64,000 nt of DNA. Source: Sinotaia quadrata. Its lineage: Eukaryota > Mollusca > Gastropoda > Architaenioglossa > Viviparidae. Positions 11,836-20,973 of this stretch are shown here, one piece after another (position 1 is the stretch's first letter; the number at the start of each line of letters is the position of its first letter). The translations under genes were made by a program, and so were the position numbers. Below the pieces are notes generated by a model, which was given only the letters and a program-made list of their open reading frames with translations, ran no database searches and was not told the DNA's origin. The DNA lies in contig CM054177.1 in assembly GCA_028829895.1 (NCBI GenBank), forward strand, positions 31,452,064-31,516,063, read 5' to 3'.

Positions 11836-11983
11836 TTATTTCTCGCTCTTAAACTGGTGAAACCTACATCTATATGTCTTACTTATCACTCTGAAGTATG
11901 CTAATAGTTTGGCCTTATATGTCTCATATGTCATGACTTCCTCTGGGAGCCTATCAAAGACCCTACTATCCTGTCCTCTCAAT
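11836..11983 (-). pseudogene. Relic of a gypsy-type Gag (SCAN-like capsid fragment)
   Basis: The minus-strand frame contains LRGQDSRVFDRLPEE, then YETYKAKLLAYF and KTYRCRFHQFK before a stop. Spacing and residues match the capsid of the intact element at about residues 187-235 (YDTVKAALLKRY, then TYRRKFKQ): a leucine plus GQ/GS-type start, a Tyr-x-x-x-Lys helix, LL-x-x-[YF] and a YR-x-[KR]F helix. It is too diverged to be a recent copy of that element, so it would come from another Gag of the same broad class. The fragment is about 50 residues and is cut at its N-terminal side by the MITE-like element at 11984. Homology is inferred by eye from a short stretch. Confidence 0.45.
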
Positions 11984-12161
11984 GGGTGACCCGTCAAATG
12001 CGCGCCCCGACAAATGCGCGATAGGGTTAGGGTTAGGTTAGGGTTAGGATTAGGGTTATGATTAGGGGTTATGGTTAGAGTTAGGGTTATGGTTAGAGTT
12101 AGGGACAGAACGCGTCGTCGCGCTTTTGTCCATCGCGGGGCGCGCATTTGTCGGTGAACCC
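11984..12161. mobile_element. MITE-like element with TTAGGG-type core
   Basis: The element is 178 bp. The left end reads GGGTGACCCGTCAAATGCGC then GCCCCG; the right end, reverse complemented, reads GGGTTCACCGACAAATGCGC then GCCCCG, giving nearly perfect 26-bp terminal inverted repeats. A second pair of related inner motifs follows (GACAAATGCGCG / GGACAAAAGCGCG). The centre (about 12022-12106) is an imperfect run of ttaggg/ttatgg. No target-site duplication is obvious. GC content is well above the surroundings. This looks like a non-autonomous DNA transposon with an internal telomere-like microsatellite; no transposase is encoded. Confidence 0.65.
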
Positions 12162-12257
12162 TTTCGCCACCATCATCAACTCTACCAACAGCGGCACACC
12201 TCGTGTCAAGCAGTGAAATCGGCGGAACCGGAAACTGCTATCATCAAAATAAAAGAA

Positions 12258-12424
12258 GCACTCGGACGCTAGAGCGATATAACTGTCTACAGACAGCGCA
12301 CTCGGACGCTAGAGCGATATAACTGTCTACAGACAGCGCACTCGGACGCTAGAGCGATATAACTGTCTACAGACAGCGCACTCGGACGATAGAGCAATAT
12401 AACTGTCTACAGACAGCGCACTCG
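12258..12424. repeat. 40-bp minisatellite, 4 copies
   Basis: Unit: gcactcggacgctagagcga followed by tataactgtctacagacagc, with starts at 12258, 12298, 12338 and 12378 plus a partial copy. Each unit contains a small inverted repeat (CTGTC-taca-GACAG). Confidence 0.93.
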
Positions 12425-12599
12425 AAAAATCCTTGGGTACTTGGAAATCTGAAAGGATGCGCTGCGCAGACATGTAAGGAAACTTTGGATAAGAACAATT
12501 TAATCCCCATATCTCTGATTTCCAGAACTTTAATCCCTTTAGCTTATGCGCTTTCATCTGTATTCGAAATCAGCAGCATTTAGACATGGGTGTTAGTGC

Positions 12600-12750
12600 A
12601 CTTTTTGCCCTGTTTGATTAACTTCTTTAATTATTGTTGTGTCCAGAGTACCTTTTTTCTGTTCGCTTCTTTAATTATTGTTTTGTGTCCTGGTATCTTT
12701 TTCTGTTCGCTTCTTTAATTAGTGTTTTGTGTCCTGGTATTTTTTCATTA
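12600..12750. repeat. ~45-bp tandem repeat, 3 copies
   Basis: gttcgcttctttaattattg and tttgtgtcctggtat recur at about 12605, 12660 and 12707. Confidence 0.75.
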
Positions 12751-14080
12751 TTTTATTGAGTTACCAATATTAGAAGGTCCGCATATCTTCACCAAGTAAA
12801 GAAATGTGTAATATAATGCCATGCTTCACTCTCTTTGTTAACTTTCACACTACAGTCGCTGCAGGAGGTCAACAGGTCGTGCCGAGCTACTAGGACCTTC
12901 ACTAGATACGTCATTGTAACGGCGACAGTTTTCGTCCTTAGGCCGCTGTCGTTTCTAACCCTCGGACTCGGAGAATATTTTTTTTTTTCAATGTTACTTA
13001 TATATATTCCTGCAATGATGACAATTTTCCGTCGTTGCCAGTTAAATTTATACAGTTGATTGCCAATCCATGAAGATTACACTGTGTCAACGTGATAAAT
13101 TAAGTTGTTTAATAAGTCGGATGTACCATTTTATTGAAGGATAAAACAACGTATGCAGAATTAATTAATATTGTTATTTTTTCATATTATAGGACTAGCT
13201 AAATGAGAAAGTATTTTAGCATTGCTTCACGACAACTTTTTAAGAAGACGCTAATATAGGAAGTCTTAAACAAAGCTAAATACATATATTTGTTAATTAT
13301 ATTCACTATCTATAATTGTATGAATTGACTGCCTTGCCATGTACAGTATTATGCATATTATATGGATATTTATAATTGAACAAAGTAAGTGATTGTATTC
13401 TTTTGTACAGTTTTATGTTCATTATATCTATATTTTTTTTGAAGTGAGTGATTGCATTGCATTGTACAGTGAGTTACTTCTGCACGATAACTATAACGTT
13501 CGAGAATCTCATAAGTTATAAAATATTGCTGTACAGTAAATATGTATAATTAAGCAGATATTAAAATGTGAAAAGAAAATCCCTCAAATCAAAATTTGCT
13601 AAGTCTGGGGTTCATGTTAGTTCAATGCACGAGAAACAATGTATTAAATTGACGACTCTTTTGCTGCGCGAGACAAACGTGTTATTACGCTCGTGCGCGT
13701 GTTTTACAGCAGCCGACGACTGTCGTCATTAATAGGTCAAGGTCAAGGCTGGTAACTTGGCCTCAGAAATCTGTCAACTAAACAGGTATTTAGTTCAACT
13801 CTGGTAAGCTAGCTTGTTTGTTTGTTTGTTTCAACGCCTAGACAACCTATCAATCGGCTAGTTATCTTTCACGACCGTAGATAAGAATAGTATTGATTGA
13901 ACGTGCATTTTCGTAATGTGAGCGATCTGCATATTTAGAATTAAATAAAAGTAAAATGATTATATGGAGAAGACTTGTGATTGAAAAAAAAAACTTTTCA
14001 TGTAGCGTCTGAAGAATGGCCGATATCTGATATTTATCCTGTTCTTTTACAAAGCATAACCGCGATTTGCTTCTGCTGCT
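12751..14080. other. Largely unique sequence; one decayed repeat
   Basis: At about 13320-13480 three degenerate ~65-bp copies share tgtacagt and aagtgagtgattg blocks. The remainder, including a GC-richer stretch at 13660-13740, shows no gene. The 74- and 78-codon frames here look random. Confidence 0.5.
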
Positions 14081-14218
14081 TTTCTTCAAAAGAGACAAAG
14101 TTTACATTAGTAATAGAAGTACATGGAGACTGTCATAAGACTTTCTTCAAAAGAGACAAAGTTTACATTAGTAATAGAAGTACATGGAGACTGTCATAAG
14201 ACTTTCTTCAAAAGAGAC
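14081..14218. repeat. 61-bp tandem repeat interrupted by the retrotransposon (left part)
   Basis: The unit starts tttcttcaaaagagacaaag and contains aatagaagtacatggagact. Copies start at 14081, 14142 and 14203. The third is broken after GAGAC (14214-14218) by the 5' LTR and resumes at 22521. Confidence 0.9.
14214..14218. other. Target-site duplication GAGAC, left copy
   Basis: GAGAC lies immediately before the TG of the 5' LTR and is repeated immediately after the CA of the 3' LTR at 22521-22525. A 5-bp duplication is usual for gypsy-type integrases. Confidence 0.93.
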
Positions 14219-14330
14219 TGTCACAGTCTGATAAAATTGTCCGACTTCGTGACCCACTTGCCTTGTTTACTTCAAATTCGAATATTTGAAACCCTTGGCC
14301 CTTTGTTCCAAGCTTCCTTTTTCTAGGTGC

Positions 14331-14440
14331 TTCTAGAACAGGTCAAGATGTTATGTAACTTTAGGACCATTGTCCAGTTCTCGAACCAACCACATGCTTT
14401 GCGAACAGTCACGTGATACGCAATATACCTTTCTATATAT
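14331..14440 (+). promoter_or_regulatory. Putative LTR promoter: HSE-like palindromes, E-box, TATA
   Basis: Within 110 bp lie two nTTCnnGAAn palindromes (TTCTAGAA at 14331-14338 and TTCTCGAA at 14378-14385), a CACGTG E-box (14410-14415, in GTCACGTGA) and TATATAT (14434-14440). Transcription would then start near 14465. The motifs are visible; their use is inferred. Identical copies in the 3' LTR are at 21086, 21133, 21165 and 21189. Confidence 0.5.
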
Positions 14441-15743
14441 GTACCCACACGCTTCCGCTCCCTCACTTCGAGCACATTTTAGCTAATTCCATCAGCTTAC
14501 TCGGGTCGTGAGAGGCAGCCGGCGCCATAGAGAATCAAGGTACCCTTCGACTTCTCTCAAAGGTATCATTTTATTTAATAGTATTTGCCTATGTATTGTT
14601 TAAGTATGTATTTGTGCTATGTATTATATGATTTCCATATACACTTGAGCATGGTTCAGAGAAATAGCTGAAAACCTATATGTTACGGAATATAAATTTA
14701 TTGTAACTATTTTTCCATTTCTGTACTTTAATTTATATTGTTTTAATTCACTAAGAGCCAGAATGCTGCGCTCGATATGAATTCTTCATGTAATTCAATT
14801 ATTGCGTGTAATTTTAATTGTAAATTGTGAAGCGCTCTGTCGGTTTGAATTACCTCTTGTATGAACATTAATTTAACGTTGTATCTATTTTATTGCTTCA
14901 TACGTCATGACTGTTAAATGGAACACATGTGAGACGATTATATTTTTTCTAAAATCTAATTGTAAGCGACGCGAGGTCGAAACTCTTTGTTCAGCGCATT
15001 TAATTGAGCCATGCCTAGGTAGGACCTGTTAGGTTGAGAATTATATCCAAACACGTTGCATCCACAGGTCGGCTCATGGTTCATGTTCACCCATGCCTCA
15101 CCTGCATTAGCTTATTGGTGTAAGCGTGTCGAAATCCACTCTGAGGGCCATGCTGCAAAAATTCCAGTTCCTAGCCACTAACAAAGGGACATCATTCCTT
15201 ATGCACCACGTGTGTCGTTAAAGGGGGACTGAGGGAACGAATCAGCATGATTGAGTGTTGAGACCAAGGATACAAGAATAGAGCTAAGTGCAAGATCAAG
15301 TGTACAGATCTCAAAGGAACACTTTTCTGGCAATTTAGATTGACAAAAATCAGGCATAGGCGCGTAAAGACAGAGTGAAGACTATTCGCGTTGCATTCGA
15401 TTTATTGTTAATTTGTTAAACTTTATTAAATCTTATTTTCTTTGTTAATACCTCTTAGTAGTTGATTTCTATGCACAATAGACCAATTAGATTAATTCTT
15501 AGATTTGAATGGGGGCGGATGAGCAGAAAGATTGATGACGAGTGCATATTAATTTAGAGGGATTTAACTGTTTTCAAATCTAGCTAAAAGTTCGCAGTTT
15601 ATTAGTCTGTAAATTTGTCGTCTGAACTACAAGACGCACTTTTAATTAGTCAGATAATAAATTGAGCAACCAGTCTGCGTAGAATATGAGAGGAAGAATT
15701 AATTATATTTAAAGTCTTTTAATTATTCTAAGCAGGGTCTTTA

Positions 15744-15749
15744 AATAAA
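15744..15749 (+). promoter_or_regulatory. LTR polyadenylation signal candidate
   Basis: AATAAA lies 16 bp before the LTR end; another is at 15656-15661. The equivalents in the 3' LTR are 22499-22504 and 22411-22416, where they would end the genomic transcript. Confidence 0.5.
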
Positions 15750-15767
15750 TACTGGAAACGTAACAAG

Positions 15768-15786
15768 TGTGGGTCGTCGCGGGATT
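15768..15786 (+). other. Candidate primer-binding site
   Basis: Just after the 5' LTR the sequence reads TGTGGGTCGTCGCGGGATT. With one substitution and small indels it resembles the complement of a tRNA-Pro 3' end (TGGGGGCTCGTCCGGGAT, used as primer site by some retroviruses). The position is right, but the tRNA assignment is tentative because the match is imperfect and the host tRNAs are unknown. Confidence 0.35.
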
Positions 15787-16384
15787 GATATGTATTAAAT
15801 TGTAAATTGTAACATTTTTATACATAGGGCGCATCATAACCTAGAAACGAACGAACGAACAGAATTGCCAATTGTTCTTTTGATTTTTGTACCACTGATT
15901 TTCTTTGCTTTTGTTGTGACATGTGCATGTATTCTTTTGCAGAGTAGCGTGCATGTTAGTTAATGTTGATATATTTAAGCGTAGTTAAATATGTCATGTT
16001 AGCTATTGAATGATTTATTTAGTATTGTGTTACTGAGTACTTCATTGTGAGGAGTCGAAGGTTATACCGCCAGCTAGGAGAGTTATCGGTAGTAACAGAC
16101 TTCGGACTATTATATTTAGGGTGCTAGATATAATGTGTAATGTTGTATGGTAGGAGCCGCGACATTACGGAAGTCTTGGAACAGCGGACACTGTGACAAG
16201 CAGGTGAAACGTGTAAAGAGTTAACGCGTAATTTATTTCGGAAGGTGTTCTGAGTAAATTAAATAATTTTTGTAAGGTTGTAGCCTAAAAGTTATTTTCG
16301 GGATAAGCGGAGTTATCGCCGACGGTTAAAACACACAATTCACGAGATACATTCTTATTGTAGCCAGCGCGCTAAGACAGTAAA
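15787..16384 (+). other. Retrotransposon 5' untranslated leader
   Basis: About 600 bp between the primer-binding site and the polyprotein start. It holds no long open frame. An in-frame TAA at 16373-16375 directly precedes the chosen ATG. A short aacgaacgaacgaac run occurs at 15845-15860. Confidence 0.75.
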
Positions 16385-19300
16385 ATGGATCGCAAACAGG
16401 TTATCGAAGACCTGAAAGAAGCCGGTATCATGATAGGATATCAAGGTGACGAACTGACAAACTACATCAAAACTGAGTTAGCTCTAGAGAAAGAGAGAGC
16501 GGAGAAAGCGGAAAAGGAGAAAGAAAGAGAAAAGGAGAGAGTAGAAAAAGCGGACAAAGAAAGGCAAGAGATAGAAAGGGAAGAACGGTTAGCTGCCCGC
16601 GAAGCTAAGAAGTTAGAGGCTGAAAGACTAGCTGAAACCGAGGCTAAACGCATCGCAGCGGACACAGAAGCAAAACGCATCGCCGCAGACGCGGAAATAA
16701 AACGGTTAGAATGGGAAGTAAAGAAACTAGAAGTTACCAATCCAAACCGTGATCGCAGAAGCAGTGGTGATTCGCGTTCTAGCGATGGAAATAATCACAG
16801 TAGAATTGAAAATATCATTCCAAAGATAAATATGGTCCCATTTGATGAGAACAAAGATCAAATAGACGCGTATTTAAAAACGTTTGAAAAGTTAGCCAGA
16901 GCAACAAACATTCCAGCGGAACATTGGGCGATAAATTTATCGGGGTTATTGCAGGGCAGTGCGAAAAACGAGTTCAATAAGCTTAGCGATTCTGAGTCAG
17001 ATAATTACGACACAGTCAAGGCCGCATTATTGAAACGTTACAAACTCACAGCAGATACATACCGACGTAAGTTTAAACAGGCCACTAAAGCCAGTTCAGA
17101 GACGCACGCACAGTACATACGACGCGTAGCTGACTTGTTCCAAAGATGGATAGATCTAGCCGAAACTCCACAGACGTACGCAGGTCTTAGGGATGAAATG
17201 ATAAAAGACCACATTCTCGGGTCGTACAGATCAGATCTACTGATTCACTTAGCAATAAGGGAAAAATCTACGCTAGAGGAGATAGGCAACGCCGCCGATC
17301 GCTTTGATGACGCACATTCTCGATTCTCGAACGCACACGCGAACAACAAGTCTCGACCGAACGAACCGCAGACTCGAAAGGATAAGAAAAATGACGGGAA
17401 GGCACCTAATGAGCGTGATGATAAAACATCTAAACCCGACACTAAAAACAAGTCCGACAAACAGAAAGATAAAAAGAATCTTGCATGTTACACTTGTGGT
17501 GATAGTGGCCATTTTTCGCGAACATGTCCTGAAAAGAAAACAGCTAAGGTTTACGCAGTAGAAAGTCATACACCTAAAACAGAAAAGTCGAATCGAACAC
17601 CAGTACAGGCAAACGGTCACGATACAATCGCTTTGCTTGATACAGGGTGTGAGCTAGACGCTATTGTAAATGCATCATTAGTTAACCGTACCGACTACAC
17701 AGGGGAGACAATCTCTGTCACCTTTGCAAACGGCGAACAAGACATTTTACCAGTAGCTGAAGTCTCGATTGTTTCAGACTTTGTAGAAGGAACAGTCAAA
17801 GCGGCAGTTATGGAAAACTCACCGCATGACGTGATCCTTGGTTGCAAGTATGTTTTGCCGTGCAAAAAACAAACTTCAACTGAACCACCACTGGTTAACG
17901 CTGTAACCAGAGCAGCGAGTAGTAAAGACAAATCTGTAACTGCACCGATGTCTGCCGCACCAGCCGTAGATAAAGCAACAGTTAGCGAGATTAAAATATT
18001 ACAAGCTGAGGACGAAACACTAGACAAGTTACGCAGACAAGCTGTACTTGTTAGTGACGTCAACACTGACGATTCGAATAAGAAAGCGTGCATTATTCTG
18101 AAAAAGGGTTTATTGTACCGCTATTCGAAAGTGGGAGACGAATTTCGGAAACAATTAGTCGTTCCACAAACCAAACGAAATGACGTATTACGATTAGGTC
18201 ATGAGAGTCTTTTTGGTGCACACATGGGTGTACAAAAAACAACTAGTCGTATTACAAGTGAGTTTTATTGGCCGGACATCACTGCCGATATCCGTAGATT
18301 CGTGTTAAGTTGCGACACATGCCAGAGAACACAGTCTAAAAATTCAATCAGACCCGCACCGTTAGGAGAGCCTGAACTGATCAGTGAGCCCTACAAACGC
18401 GTAGCATTGGATTTGATTGGGCCTATAATACCCACATCAACGAGAGGTAATCGATACGTGCTGACCACTATTGATTACGCAACAAGATTCGCCGACGCAG
18501 TACCATTGAAAAATATTGATACTGAAACTGTCGCCGAAGCCCTTTTCGGTCTTTGGAGTCGTGTTGGAATTCCTACTGAAATTTTGACGGATCAGGGGAG
18601 TCAATTCATAGGCAACGTAATGAAGGAAGTAAATCGCTTACTTTCCATCAAACATCTTACTTGCACACCATACCACCCCCAGGCAAATGGTCTGATTGAA
18701 AAATACAATGGGACATTAAAAACAGCACTTAAAAAGCTCGCCACTGATAAACCGAAAGACTGGGACAGATACATCCCTGCCCTACTATTTGCATATAGGG
18801 AGGTGCCACAATCTTCCACCGGGTTTTCACCATTTGAGCTACTTTACGGACGTACTGTACGCGGACCGATGATGATTTTGAAGGCACTTTGGACTGATGA
18901 AAAGACAGATGACGAAGTTAAGACAACTTATACATACGTCACTGACTTAAGAAACCGTCTTGAAACTATAGGCAAGATAGCACGGGAAAACTTGACGATA
19001 GCTCAGTCTAGACAGGCAGAATATTACAATAAGCACACCAAACCTAGAGAATTTGAAGTTAATGACAAAGTGTTACTGTTGCTTCCTGAAGCACATAACA
19101 AACTTCAGATGAAATGGAAGGGGCCCTTTGTAGTTACCGCCAAGCTAGGGGGACTGAACTATAAGGTGCAGACAGGAAAGAGAGAGAAAATCTTTCATGT
19201 TAACCTACTCAAAAAGTACATAAGCCGTGAGGATCAAACCACTCAAGCTGATTTTGTCGTAGCGACAATAGTTACAGAAGACGAGGGGGATACTGATTGC

Positions 19301-20749
19301 GTCACTGGTACTTTACCAAACTGTCCTCTACAGACGGACGAAACTGTCAAAGACGTTAGGGTAAATGAAGCCTTGACAGAAAGACAGAAAAAAGAAGTGA
19401 ATGAATTGCTTAATGAGTTCTCATCTACTCTGACAGACAAACCAGGGTTGACAGACTTAATAGAATTTTCACTGAAGCTGACTGACAACAAACCGATACG
19501 TTTGAAGCCGTATCCGTTGCCACACGCTAAGATAGATGACGTTAGACGTGAGATTAAGACTATGCTAGATCTAGGGGTCATAGAGAAGACTGACAGTGCC
19601 TACGGATCACCCATCGTGTTGATTAAAAAACGTGATAACTCGTTCCGTTTTTGCGTAGACTACCGCAAACTCAATCAAGTGACAGAGTTTTGTGCCGAAC
19701 CTCTTCCTGATCCGGATCTCATCTTCACTAAGCTAGCTAACGCTCATTACTATACCAAAATAGATTTGTCACGCGGTTTTTGGCAAATCAAGGTCAAGGA
19801 CACTGATCGACACATACTAGCTTTCACTACACCAGTAGGAAACTACACATGGAAAGTTATGCCTTTCGGAGTTTCAAACGCTCCAAGCATTTTTTCTAAA
19901 ATGATGCGGTCATTGTTAGAACCACTGTACGGACGTGGAGTTGAGAACTTCATGGATGATTTAATTCTAGGCACCCAGACATGGGAGGAGCACTTAACAC
20001 TCTTACGAGATGTGCTAGCCAGATTAAAACAAGCCAACCTCACTGCCCGCCCTACGAAGTGTGAAATAGCACAATTCTCCTTAGACTTCTTGGGACACAA
20101 GTTGAGTCATGGAACTATGTCGCCAAGTGAAGCTAAGATAGCACAACTTAAGGACACTTCACAACCGCTAACAAAAACACAAGTTAGAAGTTTTCTTGGT
20201 CTTGCTAACTACTACAGAAAATTCGTACCAGATTTTAGTGCCATTGCATGTCCTCTGACTGACTTGACACGTAAGAATATGCCTACAAAAGTAGTGTGGA
20301 CTGATGCATGCCAAAACGCTTTTGACACACTGAAATCTAGACTGACTTCAGATTTAGTTGTTAAACTGCCAGATCTGACAAAACCATTCTTGTTAAGGAC
20401 TGATGCTAGCAACACAGGATTAGGAGCAGTGTTATTACAAGAACACAATGACACCAAACACCCAGTTGCATATGCAAGCCGTAAACTCACAACTACTGAA
20501 CAGAAATATTCCACCAGTGAAAAGGAATGTCTTGCAATAGTTTGGGCCATAAAAAAGTTCGAAAACTATTTGTACGGAAAAACCTTTGTCATTGAGTGCG
20601 ATCACCAGCCGTTGGCCTTTCTCGGACAGGCGCAATTTACGAACAGCCGTTTAATGCGTTGGTCTTTGTTTCTGACACAGTATGACGCAAATATTCATTA
20701 CATCAAAGGGTCTTTGAATGTTGGCGCAGATTACATGAGTCGTGCTTGA
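16385..20749 (+). CDS. gag-pol: Gag-Pol polyprotein of a Gmr1-like retrotransposon
   Basis: The 1454-residue polyprotein runs without a frameshift from the first ATG after an in-frame stop (context aaaATGG). Order: a charged Glu/Lys/Arg/Ala-rich probable coiled coil (about 30-120); a SCAN-like capsid (about 155-310); a basic linker; a CCHC knuckle (368-381, CX2CX4HX4C); an aspartic protease with DTG at 419-421 inside LLDTGCELDA; an integrase with zinc ligands H606, H613, C643, C646 and catalytic D676, D736, E772 (D-D35-E); a GPY/F module (G913-P914-F915); reverse transcriptase (about 1020-1225) with FMDD at 1189-1192; and RNase H (about 1330-1454) with D1340, E1381, D1406 and D1449. It would package, reverse transcribe and integrate the element's RNA. 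The integrase-before-RT order is atypical for Ty3/gypsy and diagnostic of Gmr1-like elements. Gag and Pol share one frame, so their ratio is not set by ribosomal frameshifting. No chromodomain was seen. Confidence 0.96.
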   Translation: MDRKQVIEDLKEAGIMIGYQGDELTNYIKTELALEKERAEKAEKEKEREKERVEKADKERQEIEREERLAAREAKKLEAERLAETEAKRIAADTEAKRIAADAEIKRLEWEVKKLEVTNPNRDRRSSGDSRSSDGNNHSRIENIIPKINMVPFDENKDQIDAYLKTFEKLARATNIPAEHWAINLSGLLQGSAKNEFNKLSDSESDNYDTVKAALLKRYKLTADTYRRKFKQATKASSETHAQYIRRVADLFQRWIDLAETPQTYAGLRDEMIKDHILGSYRSDLLIHLAIREKSTLEEIGNAADRFDDAHSRFSNAHANNKSRPNEPQTRKDKKNDGKAPNERDDKTSKPDTKNKSDKQKDKKNLACYTCGDSGHFSRTCPEKKTAKVYAVESHTPKTEKSNRTPVQANGHDTIALLDTGCELDAIVNASLVNRTDYTGETISVTFANGEQDILPVAEVSIVSDFVEGTVKAAVMENSPHDVILGCKYVLPCKKQTSTEPPLVNAVTRAASSKDKSVTAPMSAAPAVDKATVSEIKILQAEDETLDKLRRQAVLVSDVNTDDSNKKACIILKKGLLYRYSKVGDEFRKQLVVPQTKRNDVLRLGHESLFGAHMGVQKTTSRITSEFYWPDITADIRRFVLSCDTCQRTQSKNSIRPAPLGEPELISEPYKRVALDLIGPIIPTSTRGNRYVLTTIDYATRFADAVPLKNIDTETVAEALFGLWSRVGIPTEILTDQGSQFIGNVMKEVNRLLSIKHLTCTPYHPQANGLIEKYNGTLKTALKKLATDKPKDWDRYIPALLFAYREVPQSSTGFSPFELLYGRTVRGPMMILKALWTDEKTDDEVKTTYTYVTDLRNRLETIGKIARENLTIAQSRQAEYYNKHTKPREFEVNDKVLLLLPEAHNKLQMKWKGPFVVTAKLGGLNYKVQTGKREKIFHVNLLKKYISREDQTTQADFVVATIVTEDEGDTDCVTGTLPNCPLQTDETVKDVRVNEALTERQKKEVNELLNEFSSTLTDKPGLTDLIEFSLKLTDNKPIRLKPYPLPHAKIDDVRREIKTMLDLGVIEKTDSAYGSPIVLIKKRDNSFRFCVDYRKLNQVTEFCAEPLPDPDLIFTKLANAHYYTKIDLSRGFWQIKVKDTDRHILAFTTPVGNYTWKVMPFGVSNAPSIFSKMMRSLLEPLYGRGVENFMDDLILGTQTWEEHLTLLRDVLARLKQANLTARPTKCEIAQFSLDFLGHKLSHGTMSPSEAKIAQLKDTSQPLTKTQVRSFLGLANYYRKFVPDFSAIACPLTDLTRKNMPTKVVWTDACQNAFDTLKSRLTSDLVVKLPDLTKPFLLRTDASNTGLGAVLLQEHNDTKHPVAYASRKLTTTEQKYSTSEKECLAIVWAIKKFENYLYGKTFVIECDHQPLAFLGQAQFTNSRLMRWSLFLTQYDANIHYIKGSLNVGADYMSRA

Positions 20750-20927
20750 TGCCATCAAGTGCCGGTACTGATAGAATGTTGTTTAATCAATTAACTGAAC
20801 CCTACGGATTCCTTCCTGTAAATATGAAATATAGTTGCACACTTTATTTCTAGGAATGTCGAAATTTTTTTTTGTGTAAATTTTTCTTCATTGTGGACTT
20901 CTACATTTTATCATACATAATTTGTAG
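20750..20927 (+). other. Retrotransposon 3' non-coding segment
   Basis: Short AT-rich stretch between the polyprotein stop and the PPT-side hairpin. It is too short for an envelope gene. Confidence 0.8.
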
Positions 20928-20960
20928 GAGGCATTTTATCTTTGGCAAGATAAACGCCTC
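20928..20960 (+). other. Stem-loop next to the polypurine tract
   Basis: GAGGC (20928-20932) pairs with GCCTC (20956-20960), and TTTATCTT (20935-20942) pairs with AAGATAAA (20947-20954), around a TGGC loop with a small internal bulge. It ends exactly where the polypurine tract starts. Function unknown; a role in plus-strand priming or RNA packaging is speculation. Confidence 0.55.
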
Positions 20961-20973
20961 AAAAGCAAGGGGG
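20961..20973 (+). other. Polypurine tract (plus-strand primer)
   Basis: AAAAGCAAGGGGG directly abuts the TG of the 3' LTR. It is purine apart from one C, the usual position and composition for a plus-strand primer. Confidence 0.85.

Larger units (their letters stand above)
14219..15765 (+). repeat. 5' LTR, 1547 bp
   Basis: Begins TGTCACAGTCTGATAAAATT and ends ...GGAAACGTAACA. It matches 20974-22520 at a constant offset of 6755 with no difference seen in the blocks checked. It is long for a gypsy-type LTR. It carries promoter-like motifs near its left end and AATAAA near its right end. Confidence 0.96.

Noticed and set aside
12022..12106. Chromosome end or fusion scar from TTAGGG-like repeats
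   Set aside because: The run is short, degenerate and enclosed by inverted repeats of a MITE-like element, with ordinary DNA on both sides.
16462..20635. Many minus-strand and alternative-frame ORFs inside the polyprotein
   Set aside because: They are shadows of the 1454-codon frame, which accounts for all recognised motifs.
20750..20973. Envelope gene after pol
   Set aside because: Only 224 bp separate the stop codon from the 3' LTR, and no frame with a signal peptide or membrane anchor fits.
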